Assembly: GCF_025699485.1 (NCBI RefSeq)
Contig: NZ_JANUXN010000002.1
Location: 248,001-312,000 of the forward strand
DNA from: Thauera carbonicopians
GTDB lineage: Bacteria > Pseudomonadota > Gammaproteobacteria > Burkholderiales > Rhodocyclaceae
Direction of reading: 5' to 3'
DNA: 64,000 bases
The position numbers and the translations under genes were made by a program. Each line of letters starts with the position of its first letter. Within the stretch, counting starts at the first letter, position 1. The notes beneath the pieces were generated by a model. The model saw only the letters and a program-made list of their open reading frames with translations, was not told where the DNA came from and did no database searches. Positions 1 through 6,607 of this stretch are shown here, piece by piece.

Positions 1-1841
1 ACCCAGGAGCCTTGCGGGTTGAAGATCTTGGTGGCGCTGGCATAGGCCGACCATTCCCTGTTCAGGGCATAGACGGCGCCCACGTACGGCACGACAACGT
101 TTTCGCGCAACGACTCCAGGCTCGCGCTGCCGTCGTTGCCCCAATTGCGTTCGTCCTGCTCCCAGCGGACGGCGCGGGTGCCGAGGATCAGCTTGAGGTC
201 GTCGGAGAGGTGGAGACGGCTGCTCAGGTAAGCGGCGTTGTTGCGGGTCTTGGTGGACGAGCCGCCGCTGGCGGTGAAGGCCGGCGCGGCATTGTCGCCG
301 TCCCAAGTGAACAGGTTGGCGATGGCGCCGGCGGCTGAACTGGCGTAGTCGTACTGCCAGCCGCCGTAGGACGGCCCGCTGGACTCATAGCGCGAGAGCG
401 TGAGGCCGCCGATCAGCTCATGTTCGCGGCCGAACAGCCGGAAGGCGCCGGTCAGGTACAGATCCAGGTTGTGCTGGGTGGGTTTGCCCTTCCAGCGCGT
501 GGGCAGGAGGCTGAGGCCGCTGCCGTCGCGCTGTAGGGTTCCACTGAGATAGGTGGCAACGAAATCGTAGTCGACCTCGGTGTAGGTGTACTCGGCCTTG
601 CCGCTCCAGCCATTACTCCATTCCCGCTCCACGGAGACAAAGGCGCTTGTCGCCTTCTGGTCGTTGTAGGACCAGCCCGGCGCGGCATTCGTAGAGCGGG
701 AGAGGCGGGTCTTGCCGCCGTCGGCATAGAAGGCCGGCAGGCCGGAGCGCAGCGGGGAGTCGATGTCGGTACGCTGGTAACTGAAGCCCGCGGTCAGCAG
801 TGTGGCGTCGTCCAGATCGGACTCGGCGATGCCGTAGAGCATGCCCGATTTCTCCTTGTAGCGGTCCAGCCAGTTGTCGCTGCGCTTGACGTCGCCCACC
901 AGCCGGCCGCGCACGCTGCCGCTGTCGTTGAGTGTGCCCGAGAGGTCGAAGGCCGCGCCGCGCCGATTCCAGTTGCCGGCCTCCACGCTGAGGCTGGCCT
1001 GCGGCTTGAGCGTCGGGCGCTTGCGGATCAGGTTGATCGTGGCGGCCGGGTTGCCCATGCCGCTGATCAGGCCGGTGGCGCCGCGCACGATCTCCACGCG
1101 GTCGTAGATCGCCAGGTTCTGGCTGAAGAGTTGCAGCCCGTTGTTCGTCGGCACGCCGTCCACCTCGAAATTGAGAATTTCGAAACCGCGCGCGTAGTAG
1201 CCGTAGATCTCATCGCCCACACCTTCCTTGACCACATGGACGCCGGGAACGGCGTCCAGCAGGGCGGTCAGCGTGGTCGCATTGCGGTCCTCGATCTGCT
1301 GGCGCGTGATCACGGTCAGCGACTGCGGCGTCTCCTGTGGCGCGAGGTTCAGGCGGGTGGAACTGCTCGAAGAGTAGGTGGTGTAGAGGCCGGTGCCCTC
1401 GGTGATGGCGCCGATGGCCTTGCCCGAGACGGCGACGGCGGGCAGCACGGCGGCTGCGTCCGGCGCCGGCCGCAGCAGGTAACTGCCATCGCCCTGTGCG
1501 CGGGCTTCCAGCCCGCTGCCGGCCAGCAGCCGGGCAAAGCCTTCGTCCACGCCGTAGCTGCCGTGCAGGCCGCCGCTTTCCCGGCCGGCGGTGAGGGCTG
1601 CGTCGAAGGACAGCACGACGCCGGCAGCGCCGGCGAAGCGGCTCAGCGCGGTGCCGAGCGGGCCGGCGGGGATGTCGTAGACGCGCTTGGCGCTTTGCTG
1701 CGGCGGGTTCTGCGCGTGGCCGAGTGCCGGCAGGATGGCCGGTGCGGCCAGGGCGAGGCCGAGGCAGGTATGGCGCAGCGCGGCGAGGACCGGGTTGAGG
1801 GATTGGCCGTGGTGGCACGGCGGACGGCTTGGGCGTTGCAT
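1..1841 (-). CDS. TonB-dependent ferric-siderophore receptor, FecA/FpvA type (3' end outside window)
   Basis: Outer-membrane receptor for a ferric chelate, driven by TonB. About 613 residues are visible: a signal-like N-terminus ending near GHAQ, an STN signalling domain (about residues 45-100, starting KRVYDIPAGPLGTAL), a plug (about 145-260, with APQETPQSLTVITRQQIEDR and GVPTNNGLQLF) and part of the beta-barrel. The STN domain is what talks to a FecR-type anti-sigma factor, and fecR and fecI lie just upstream on the same strand. ATG 1841 is preferred over ATG 1847 because the AAAGGA ribosome-binding site touches 1847 but lies 6 bases from 1841. The C-terminal barrel end runs past position 1. 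The ligand cannot be told from sequence. Confidence 0.93.
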   Translation of the reverse strand, partial: MQRPSRPPCHHGQSLNPVLAALRHTCLGLALAAPAILPALGHAQNPPQQSAKRVYDIPAGPLGTALSRFAGAAGVVLSFDAALTAGRESGGLHGSYGVDEGFARLLAGSGLEARAQGDGSYLLRPAPDAAAVLPAVAVSGKAIGAITEGTGLYTTYSSSSSTRLNLAPQETPQSLTVITRQQIEDRNATTLTALLDAVPGVHVVKEGVGDEIYGYYARGFEILNFEVDGVPTNNGLQLFSQNLAIYDRVEIVRGATGLISGMGNPAATINLIRKRPTLKPQASLSVEAGNWNRRGAAFDLSGTLNDSGSVRGRLVGDVKRSDNWLDRYKEKSGMLYGIAESDLDDATLLTAGFSYQRTDIDSPLRSGLPAFYADGGKTRLSRSTNAAPGWSYNDQKATSAFVSVEREWSNGWSGKAEYTYTEVDYDFVATYLSGTLQRDGSGLSLLPTRWKGKPTQHNLDLYLTGAFRLFGREHELIGGLTLSRYESSGPSYGGWQYDYASSAAGAIANLFTWDGDNAAPAFTASGGSSTKTRNNAAYLSSRLHLSDDLKLILGTRAVRWEQDERNWGNDGSASLESLRENVVVPYVGAVYALNREWSAYASATKIFNPQGSW

Positions 1842-1960
1842 GGGCATTCCTTTCGTCGTTCGAAGCAGGGTGTTCCCTTGGGGGTCGAACGAGATTTCAA
1901 AAAGGACAATGCCTGGCGGCGTTTTTTCGGGATGTGATCCGGACCTGCCATCCGCAAGCC

Positions 1961-2293
1961 CTAATGCCGACCTTGTGTCTTTTGCCGGACCAGCAGAAAT
2001 TCGGCCGGCGTATAAACCGGCATGCTCGCCGCTGCGAAGTCGCGCACCTTGCGCGTGACGATGCATTGGCATTCCGCATGGCGGCGGTAGTCCTGCTCAT
2101 CGGGCATATCCTGCCTGCCTTTCAGGGCGCCCTTGAGTGCGCGGACGACCGGCGGCAGCGGCTGCTGGAGCGGCGCCTCGCCCAACTGCACGAAGTAGTC
2201 GGCAACCAGTTGCGAGAGCGACTTTCCGCTGAGGCGTGCCTGCTCCTTGGCCTGCTCGATCAGGCGCGCATCCAGCCGCAGGGGGCGGAGGGT
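1961..2293 (-). pseudogene. Remnant of an antitoxin-PIN toxin pair, fused in frame
   Basis: The frame directly after the fecR stop codon has no start codon, yet encodes a recognisable ribbon-helix-helix style antitoxin (LRLDARLIEQAKEQARLSGK, then SQLVADYF, and the DEQDYRRH ending typical of DUF6364-like antitoxins). After H, the frame runs without a break into ECQCIVTRKVRDF and MPVYTPAEFL, which is how the C-terminus of a VapC-like PIN toxin ends. The toxin start and catalytic acidic residues of the PIN fold are missing. I read it as a decayed toxin-antitoxin locus whose middle was deleted and whose 5' end was cut off at fecR. A GTG at 2191 could start a 76-residue peptide, but that peptide would lack the antitoxin DNA-binding part. 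Confidence 0.6.
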
Positions 2294-3232
2294 TTACGCC
2301 CCCTCGATCCGCGTCCAGTAGCGGGTGAAGTGCCGGATGCGCACTGGCAGGGCCTGGGCGACGGCATGCAGGGCGCGCTCGGTGTCGTCGATGGGGAAGG
2401 CGCCGGAGAGGCGCAGGTCAGCGACTTCCGGCGCGCAGCCGAGGTGGCCGGGGCGGTAGCGGGCGAGTTCGGCGACGAACTCGCCGAGCGGCATGTCGGC
2501 GACCACCAGCATGCCGTTCACCCAGGCGCCCGGTTCGCTGGCCGGCGCGGACAGCGGCAGGACGGCGGCGGCGGTGAATTCGGCCTGCTCTCCGGCTTCG
2601 AGCCGCCGGCCGAGCGCCGGGGCGCCGGCCGGTTGCAGGAGCACGGCATGCCGTTCGACGCCGACTCGGGTGGCCTCGGGCAGTCGGCGGACGATGAAGC
2701 GGGTGCCCAGGGCTTCGACGAGGCCGTCGCGGGTCTGCACGCGCAGGGGGCGTCCGGCGCTGTCGGGCGCGGACTGCACGAGGATCTCGCCCGCGTGCAG
2801 CTGGATCAGGCGCTGCCGGGCGTCGTAGCGCACGTCCACGCGGGTGTCGCCGTTGAGGATCAGCGTGCCGCCGTCGGCCAGCGTGACGCTGCGCCGTTCG
2901 CCGAGCGCCGTGCGATGGCCGGCGGCGAGCGCGGGGTATTCGCGCACGCCGAGCCAGCCGGCGCCGCCGGCGGCGATCAGCAGCGCCACGCCCTTGAGCG
3001 CGCTGCGGCGACCGTGGCGGCTGCTTCCGATGCGCGCCAGCGCGCCGGCCGCGGCGCCGCCGGGCAGGGCGCCGAGCTTGCCGCGCAGGGTCTGCAGCTG
3101 CTGCCAGGCCCAGCGGTGGTCGGCGTGGGCCTGCAGCCAGCGTTCATGCGCGGCGAGGTCCTCGGGGCCGGCGTCGTCGGCGCACAACTGGGCGTGCCAT
3201 TCGGCGGCGGCCTTGATCGCGTCGCGGTTCAT
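2294..3232 (-). CDS. fecR: FecR-type anti-sigma factor / transmembrane signal transducer
   Basis: Inner-membrane protein that holds or activates the FecI-type sigma factor according to the state of the TonB receptor. 312 residues: an N-terminal DUF4880 helical domain (about 5-50, AAEWHAQL and HERWLQAHADHRWAW), one membrane segment (about 80-97), a periplasmic FecR domain (about 105-205, LGERRSVTLADGGTLILNGDT) and a C-terminal part that would contact the receptor STN domain. The start ATG lies 2 bases after the fecI stop, so the two are co-transcribed and probably translationally coupled. The receptor gene follows after a 450-base gap filled by a gene remnant. Which chelate is sensed is unknown. 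Confidence 0.93.
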   Translation of the reverse strand: MNRDAIKAAAEWHAQLCADDAGPEDLAAHERWLQAHADHRWAWQQLQTLRGKLGALPGGAAAGALARIGSSRHGRRSALKGVALLIAAGGAGWLGVREYPALAAGHRTALGERRSVTLADGGTLILNGDTRVDVRYDARQRLIQLHAGEILVQSAPDSAGRPLRVQTRDGLVEALGTRFIVRRLPEATRVGVERHAVLLQPAGAPALGRRLEAGEQAEFTAAAVLPLSAPASEPGAWVNGMLVVADMPLGEFVAELARYRPGHLGCAPEVADLRLSGAFPIDDTERALHAVAQALPVRIRHFTRYWTRIEGA

Positions 3233-3234
3233 CG

Positions 3235-3762
3235 TCAGCGCGGCGCTTCCAGCATCAGCAGCAGGCAGTGCTCGGTGGCGCGGGCCATGTACTTCTTGAC
3301 CGAGCTGACACTGACTGCCAGCCGTCTGGCGATCTCCGCGTAGCTCAGGCCTTCCAGCTGCGACAGCAGGAAGGCCTGGCGCGGCCTGGCGCCGAGGCCG
3401 TCGAGCATGGCGTCGATCTCGCACAGGGTTTCCAGGATGAGCGCGCGGGTCTCCGGCGAATGGGTGACCGGTTCCGGCCAGAGCGCCATCTCTTCCAGCC
3501 AGGCCTTCTCCAGCGCGCGGCGGCGCAGGTGGTCGACCATCACGCGGCGCGCCACTGTGACGAGGAAATGGCGCGGCTCGCGCAGTTCCGCCAGCTGTCT
3601 GCCGGCGGCGGGCGAGGCGAGCACGCGCACGAAGGTGTCCTGGGTCAGGTCGGCGGCTTCCCAGACGCAGCCCAGCTTGCGTCGCAGCCAGCCTTGTAGC
3701 CAGGTGCCGTGTTCGCGGTACAGACCGGAAACGGTGTCGGTGGACAGGGGGGACACGGGCAT
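3235..3762 (-). CDS. fecI: ECF sigma factor, FecI (iron starvation) family
   Basis: Extracytoplasmic-function sigma factor that directs RNA polymerase to the promoter of the receptor gene. 175 residues from ATG 3762: region 2 at about 10-80 (LYREHGTWLQGWLRRKLG, DLTQDTFVRVL) and region 4 at about 115-170 (LEGLSYAEIARRLAVSVSSV, KKYMARA). The frame is open further upstream to 3864, but those 34 residues do not look like sigma sequence and the family begins near here. A GGAG lies directly against the ATG, which is unusually close, so the start is not certain. A Fur-box-like palindrome sits 58 bases upstream, as expected for this family. Confidence 0.9.
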   Translation of the reverse strand: MPVSPLSTDTVSGLYREHGTWLQGWLRRKLGCVWEAADLTQDTFVRVLASPAAGRQLAELREPRHFLVTVARRVMVDHLRRRALEKAWLEEMALWPEPVTHSPETRALILETLCEIDAMLDGLGARPRQAFLLSQLEGLSYAEIARRLAVSVSSVKKYMARATEHCLLLMLEAPR

Positions 3763-3819
3763 CTCCGGCGTGCGGGCACGCTGGCTGGCCCAAGCGGGTG
3801 GACGTGGCTGGCGTTGGTT

Positions 3820-3838
3820 ATTGCGAATTGTTCGTATT
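3820..3838. promoter_or_regulatory. Candidate Fur box upstream of fecI
   Basis: The 19 bases ATTGCGAATTGTTCGTATT form an imperfect palindrome (ATTGCGAA against TTCGTATT, 6 of 8 pairs around a 3-base centre). The TGCGAAT...ATTCGCA layout matches the common betaproteobacterial form of Fur operators. It lies just upstream of the iron-starvation sigma gene, where Fur control is the rule. Not tested; weaker palindromes occur by chance. Confidence 0.5.
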
Positions 3839-3935
3839 GTTGTGGGTTTGTCTGGGTGCGTCAATGCGCCGGGAAATCCATAGGGCCCCGGGGCGACAGG
3901 CTCGGGTTGTCCGGACGCTGGCGCAGCATGGCCAG

Positions 3936-3980
3936 CTAGGCGCCCCCGACTGGGCGCCCCCGGCTAGGCGCCCCCGGCTA
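3936..3980. repeat. 14-bp tandem repeat, about three copies
   Basis: Three consecutive 14-base units (CTAGGCGCCCCCGA, CTGGGCGCCCCCGG, CTAGGCGCCCCCGG) followed by CTA. The unit read on the minus strand, TAGCCGGGGGCGCC, recurs exactly inside the REP-like element at 26599-26612 and nearly so in the one at 44329-44345. It ends 42 bases before slyX and may lie in its promoter or leader. Confidence 0.8.
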
Positions 3981-4022
3981 GAATCTCCGCCCGATGCCTT
4001 TCATCCCGGACCCGGACAGCCC

Positions 4023-4223
4023 ATGCAAGACCGCCTCGAATCGCTCGAAACCAAGATGATGTCGGCCGAGGATCAGCTCGACGAACTGAACCGCACGGTG
4101 TGGCGGCAGCAGCAGGAGCTGGATCTGCTGCGCGAGCAGGTGCGCCACCTCGCCCAGCAGCTCAAGACCATCCAGCCCGGCGCACCCGGCCGGCCGGAAG
4201 ACGAGATCCCGCCGCACTGGTGA
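4023..4223 (+). CDS. slyX: SlyX family protein
   Basis: 66-residue, mostly helical cytoplasmic protein of the SlyX family, whose molecular role is not established. It shows the expected heptad-rich coiled coil (ESLETKMMSAEDQLDELNRT, then QQELDLLREQVRHL) and the short conserved tail ending EDEIPPHW. Length matches the family (about 70). The start ATG lies just after the GGACAGCCC leader; longer in-frame starts upstream would read through the GC-rich repeat and are unlikely. Confidence 0.9.
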   Translation: MQDRLESLETKMMSAEDQLDELNRTVWRQQQELDLLREQVRHLAQQLKTIQPGAPGRPEDEIPPHW

Positions 4224-4242
4224 GCGTCGGGCTGGGCTGGCG

Positions 4243-4905
4243 TCATTGCGGCTGGGCTGCGGCCCGCTTCCTGGCCGCCGCCTGTGCGGTGGGATTGGGC
4301 GTGGGTTCGCCGATCTTGTGCAACGTGTTGTGATCCGTGTGGCGGAAGGGTTCCGCCTGGCCCGGGATGATCAGCACGGTTTCCTGCTCGTAGGACCATG
4401 TGCCGTCGGCGTTGATCGACACCGCGATGGTGTAGCTGTCCGTTCTGAATGCGTATTCCAGGAAGGGGTTCGACACGATCCCGTTCATCTCGGAGCCGCG
4501 CACTGCCTGCAGGCGGAAGGTCTTTGCGTCCGCCGTGGTCTTGCCGACGGCCATCGCCGCCTGTCCGCGCGGTATCGAAAGCGTCTGGATCACGGCACCG
4601 GTCGCCGGCTCCCACAGCCAGTAGCCGACCTGGTCGTGAAAGGTCTCGACGTCGTCGGGCTTGACGATGCGCGTGTGGTAGCGCAGGCCGTAGAACAATT
4701 GCGGTCCGTTGGTCTGGGCGTCGATGGGTTGCAGTTCGATGCGTTCGATGAATGCCTGCCGTTCCGGGCCGTCGGCCTTCGGATTGACATCGAGGCCGAT
4801 GGTGCCGGTCCAGATGCCCGCCATTCCCGCCAGCGGCCCCAGGTTGGCAAGCGTATCGGGGTCTGGTTCGGGTTCGGTGTAGATGTCCTTGGGAAAGTCC
4901 GTCAT
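4243..4905 (-). CDS. Nitrobindin-like heme-binding beta-barrel protein (FABP/THAP4-like)
   Basis: 220 residues. The core starts with LGPLAGMAGIWTGTIG, the G-x-W-x-G pattern that opens nitrobindin-type lipocalin barrels, and continues through typical strands (LFYGLRYHTRI, HDQVGYWLWEPATGAVIQTL, PRGQAAMAVG, SEMNGIVSNPFLEYAF). No signal peptide, so cytoplasmic. Relatives bind heme or fatty-acid-like ligands; actual ligand and role are unknown. The C-terminal 20 residues (PTAQAAARKRAAAQPQ) are low complexity. It converges on slyX with a 19-base gap. Confidence 0.65.
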   Translation of the reverse strand: MTDFPKDIYTEPEPDPDTLANLGPLAGMAGIWTGTIGLDVNPKADGPERQAFIERIELQPIDAQTNGPQLFYGLRYHTRIVKPDDVETFHDQVGYWLWEPATGAVIQTLSIPRGQAAMAVGKTTADAKTFRLQAVRGSEMNGIVSNPFLEYAFRTDSYTIAVSINADGTWSYEQETVLIIPGQAEPFRHTDHNTLHKIGEPTPNPTAQAAARKRAAAQPQ

Positions 4906-4968
4906 GGCCGCTTCGGGAGAGATGAAAGACTGTAAAGCTTGCCACAGCCGATCGGGCTCCGGTACGCC

Positions 4969-5259
4969 TCACAGCAGCGCGCCGGTCACGCGCGCAAGGA
5001 TGTCGCCGAAGGCGCTGGTCAGGATGACCACGATCGGCATGCCGTAGCAGAAGGTGTACATCGCCCGGCGGATGCGCCGCGTGGCGGTGGGCAGCTCGAG
5101 GTAGTAGCCGCAGACGATGCGGACCTTGAGCCCCATCACCAGCGCGACCGCCACGGTGACGCCGAAGCCATGGTCCTGTCCGCCGCCCAGCATCGCACCG
5201 CCCACGCTGAGCAGCACGAGGCCGAACCAGGCCAGGTCGAGTTTGCGGACTTCGCTCAT
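4969..5259 (-). CDS. Cytochrome c oxidase subunit IV / NorF-like small membrane protein
   Basis: 96 residues with three predicted membrane segments (about 10-27, 32-52, 72-92) and the prokaryotic COX4/NorF look (LDLAWFGLVLLSVGGAML, VTVAVALVMGLKVRIVCGYY, LPTATRRIRRAMYTFCYGMP). NorF-like proteins help produce active nitric-oxide reductase or accompany heme-copper oxidases. It lies 16 bases after the subunit III-like gene and forms an operon with it. No catalytic subunit gene is within the window. Confidence 0.7.
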   Translation of the reverse strand: MSEVRKLDLAWFGLVLLSVGGAMLGGGQDHGFGVTVAVALVMGLKVRIVCGYYLELPTATRRIRRAMYTFCYGMPIVVILTSAFGDILARVTGALL

Positions 5260-5275
5260 GTCGCGCCCTCCGTTT

Positions 5276-5902
5276 TCATCGCAGCACGTAGAACAGCGGG
5301 AAGATCATCAGCCAGATGATGTCGGTGGTGTGCCAATACACCGCGAAGGATTCCAGGCCGGAGTATTCCTCGGCCGAGTAGGTGCCGGTCGCGGTGCGCA
5401 GCATCACCCAGATCATGCCGAGCAGGCCCCAGAAGACGTGGATCAGGTGGTTGAAGGTCAGGTAGTAGTAGGTGACGATGAACATGCCCGCTTCGCCGTT
5501 GAGGCCGTGGGCGAGATTCCAGCGCACTTCGAACAGCTTGATCACCGGGTAGCCGGTGCCGAACACGAAGGCGCCGATCAGCCAGCGCAGGCAGGCGCTT
5601 TGGCGGTTGGCGCGCATGGAATGCACTGCACGCGCAACGCACCAGCCGCTGGTCAGCAGCATCAGCGTGTAGCCCGTGCCGGCCAGCAGCGAAAGCTGCT
5701 CGGGGCCGGCGTGGAACACGTCCGGGTAATGGGCGCGGGCGATGAAATACACCGCGAACATCAGCGCGAACTCGGTGACTTCGCAGAAGATGCCCACCCA
5801 CATCGCCTTGCTGCCGGGGATGCGGCCGCCCGGGATAGGACTACCCGGGGGAGGGCCTTCGGCGGGCGGTGAGTGCGGCAAGGCGATGGCGGCGTCGGAC
5901 AT
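5276..5902 (-). CDS. Cytochrome c oxidase subunit III family protein, NorE-like
   Basis: 208 residues, five predicted membrane helices. After a proline-rich start it reads GSKAMWVGIFCEVTEFALMF, then AVYFIARAHYPDVF, LMLLTSGWCVARA, YYYLTFNHLIHVFWGLLGM and SFAVYWHTTDIIWLMIFPLF, the conserved subunit III pattern including the final W-H-x(2)-D stretch. Its short length (canonical subunit III is longer) fits NorE. NorE works with nitric-oxide reductase, but norCB is not here. Start chosen at ATG 5902; the frame extends to 6148 but the extra residues are not family-like. A clear ribosome-binding site is lacking. Confidence 0.82.
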   Translation of the reverse strand: MSDAAIALPHSPPAEGPPPGSPIPGGRIPGSKAMWVGIFCEVTEFALMFAVYFIARAHYPDVFHAGPEQLSLLAGTGYTLMLLTSGWCVARAVHSMRANRQSACLRWLIGAFVFGTGYPVIKLFEVRWNLAHGLNGEAGMFIVTYYYLTFNHLIHVFWGLLGMIWVMLRTATGTYSAEEYSGLESFAVYWHTTDIIWLMIFPLFYVLR

Positions 5903-6038
5903 GGTGGAGGGCGGGGCAGGCGAGGGCGGAGATGTTTGCGATCTTCCGCTGCCCGGGGCGCGTGCGCCTTGATGCAGGGTAATTTGCCCCGCGCGGTGCG
6001 ATACTTGCGGCCCTTGCAAGAAAGGAGTCCGGGAAAAC

Positions 6039-6512
6039 GTGAAAAGGATCATGCTGGGCGCCATCGGCGCCGCATCGCTGCTGCCGTTCTGCGTACAGGC
6101 CGAAACCGTCGGCGCCGTCGATACGGCGTTCAAGCTCATCGGCCGCAATCACCAGATCGTCGTCGAGGCCTTCGACGACCCGAAGGTGAAAGGGGTGTCG
6201 TGCTACGTGTCGCGTGCCCGCACCGGCGGCATCAAGGGCTCGCTGGGGCTGGCGGAGGATACTGCCGACGCCTCGGTGGCCTGCCGCCAGGTCGGCGAGA
6301 TCAGCCTGACCGAAGCACTCAAGCCGCAGGAGGAAGTGTTCTCCGAGCGTTCGTCGATCCTGTTCAAGAAGGTGAGGATCGTGCGCATCGCCGACGCCAG
6401 GCGCAACACGCTGGTCTATCTCGTCTATAGCGACCGGCTCATCGACGGCAGTCCGCAGAACAACGTCACGGCCGTGCCGCTGCCGGCGGGAGTGCAGCTC
6501 AGGCTGCGCTGA
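6039..6512 (+). CDS. creA: CreA family periplasmic protein
   Basis: 157 residues starting with GTG behind AAAGGAG. A cleavable signal peptide (about 1-21, ending CVQA) sends it to the periplasm. The mature part is a full CreA domain (FKLIGRNHQIVVEAFDDPKV, KGVSCYVSRARTGGIKG, EDTADASVACRQVGEI, SILFKKVRIVRI, TLVYLVYSDRLIDGSPQNN) with the family's two conserved cysteines. CreA's biochemical role is unknown even in E. coli. It is divergent from the norE-like gene, 136 bases apart, so the two promoters share that gap. Confidence 0.92.
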   Translation: MKRIMLGAIGAASLLPFCVQAETVGAVDTAFKLIGRNHQIVVEAFDDPKVKGVSCYVSRARTGGIKGSLGLAEDTADASVACRQVGEISLTEALKPQEEVFSERSSILFKKVRIVRIADARRNTLVYLVYSDRLIDGSPQNNVTAVPLPAGVQLRLR

Positions 6513-6607
6513 CGGATGAGATTTTTTACGTTTTCCCGACATCCGCTCGGGTAATCTGACGCGCCTGTTTTTCCGTCCATGCTTTCGCCCTGAGGAAAAA
6601 GCTCATC

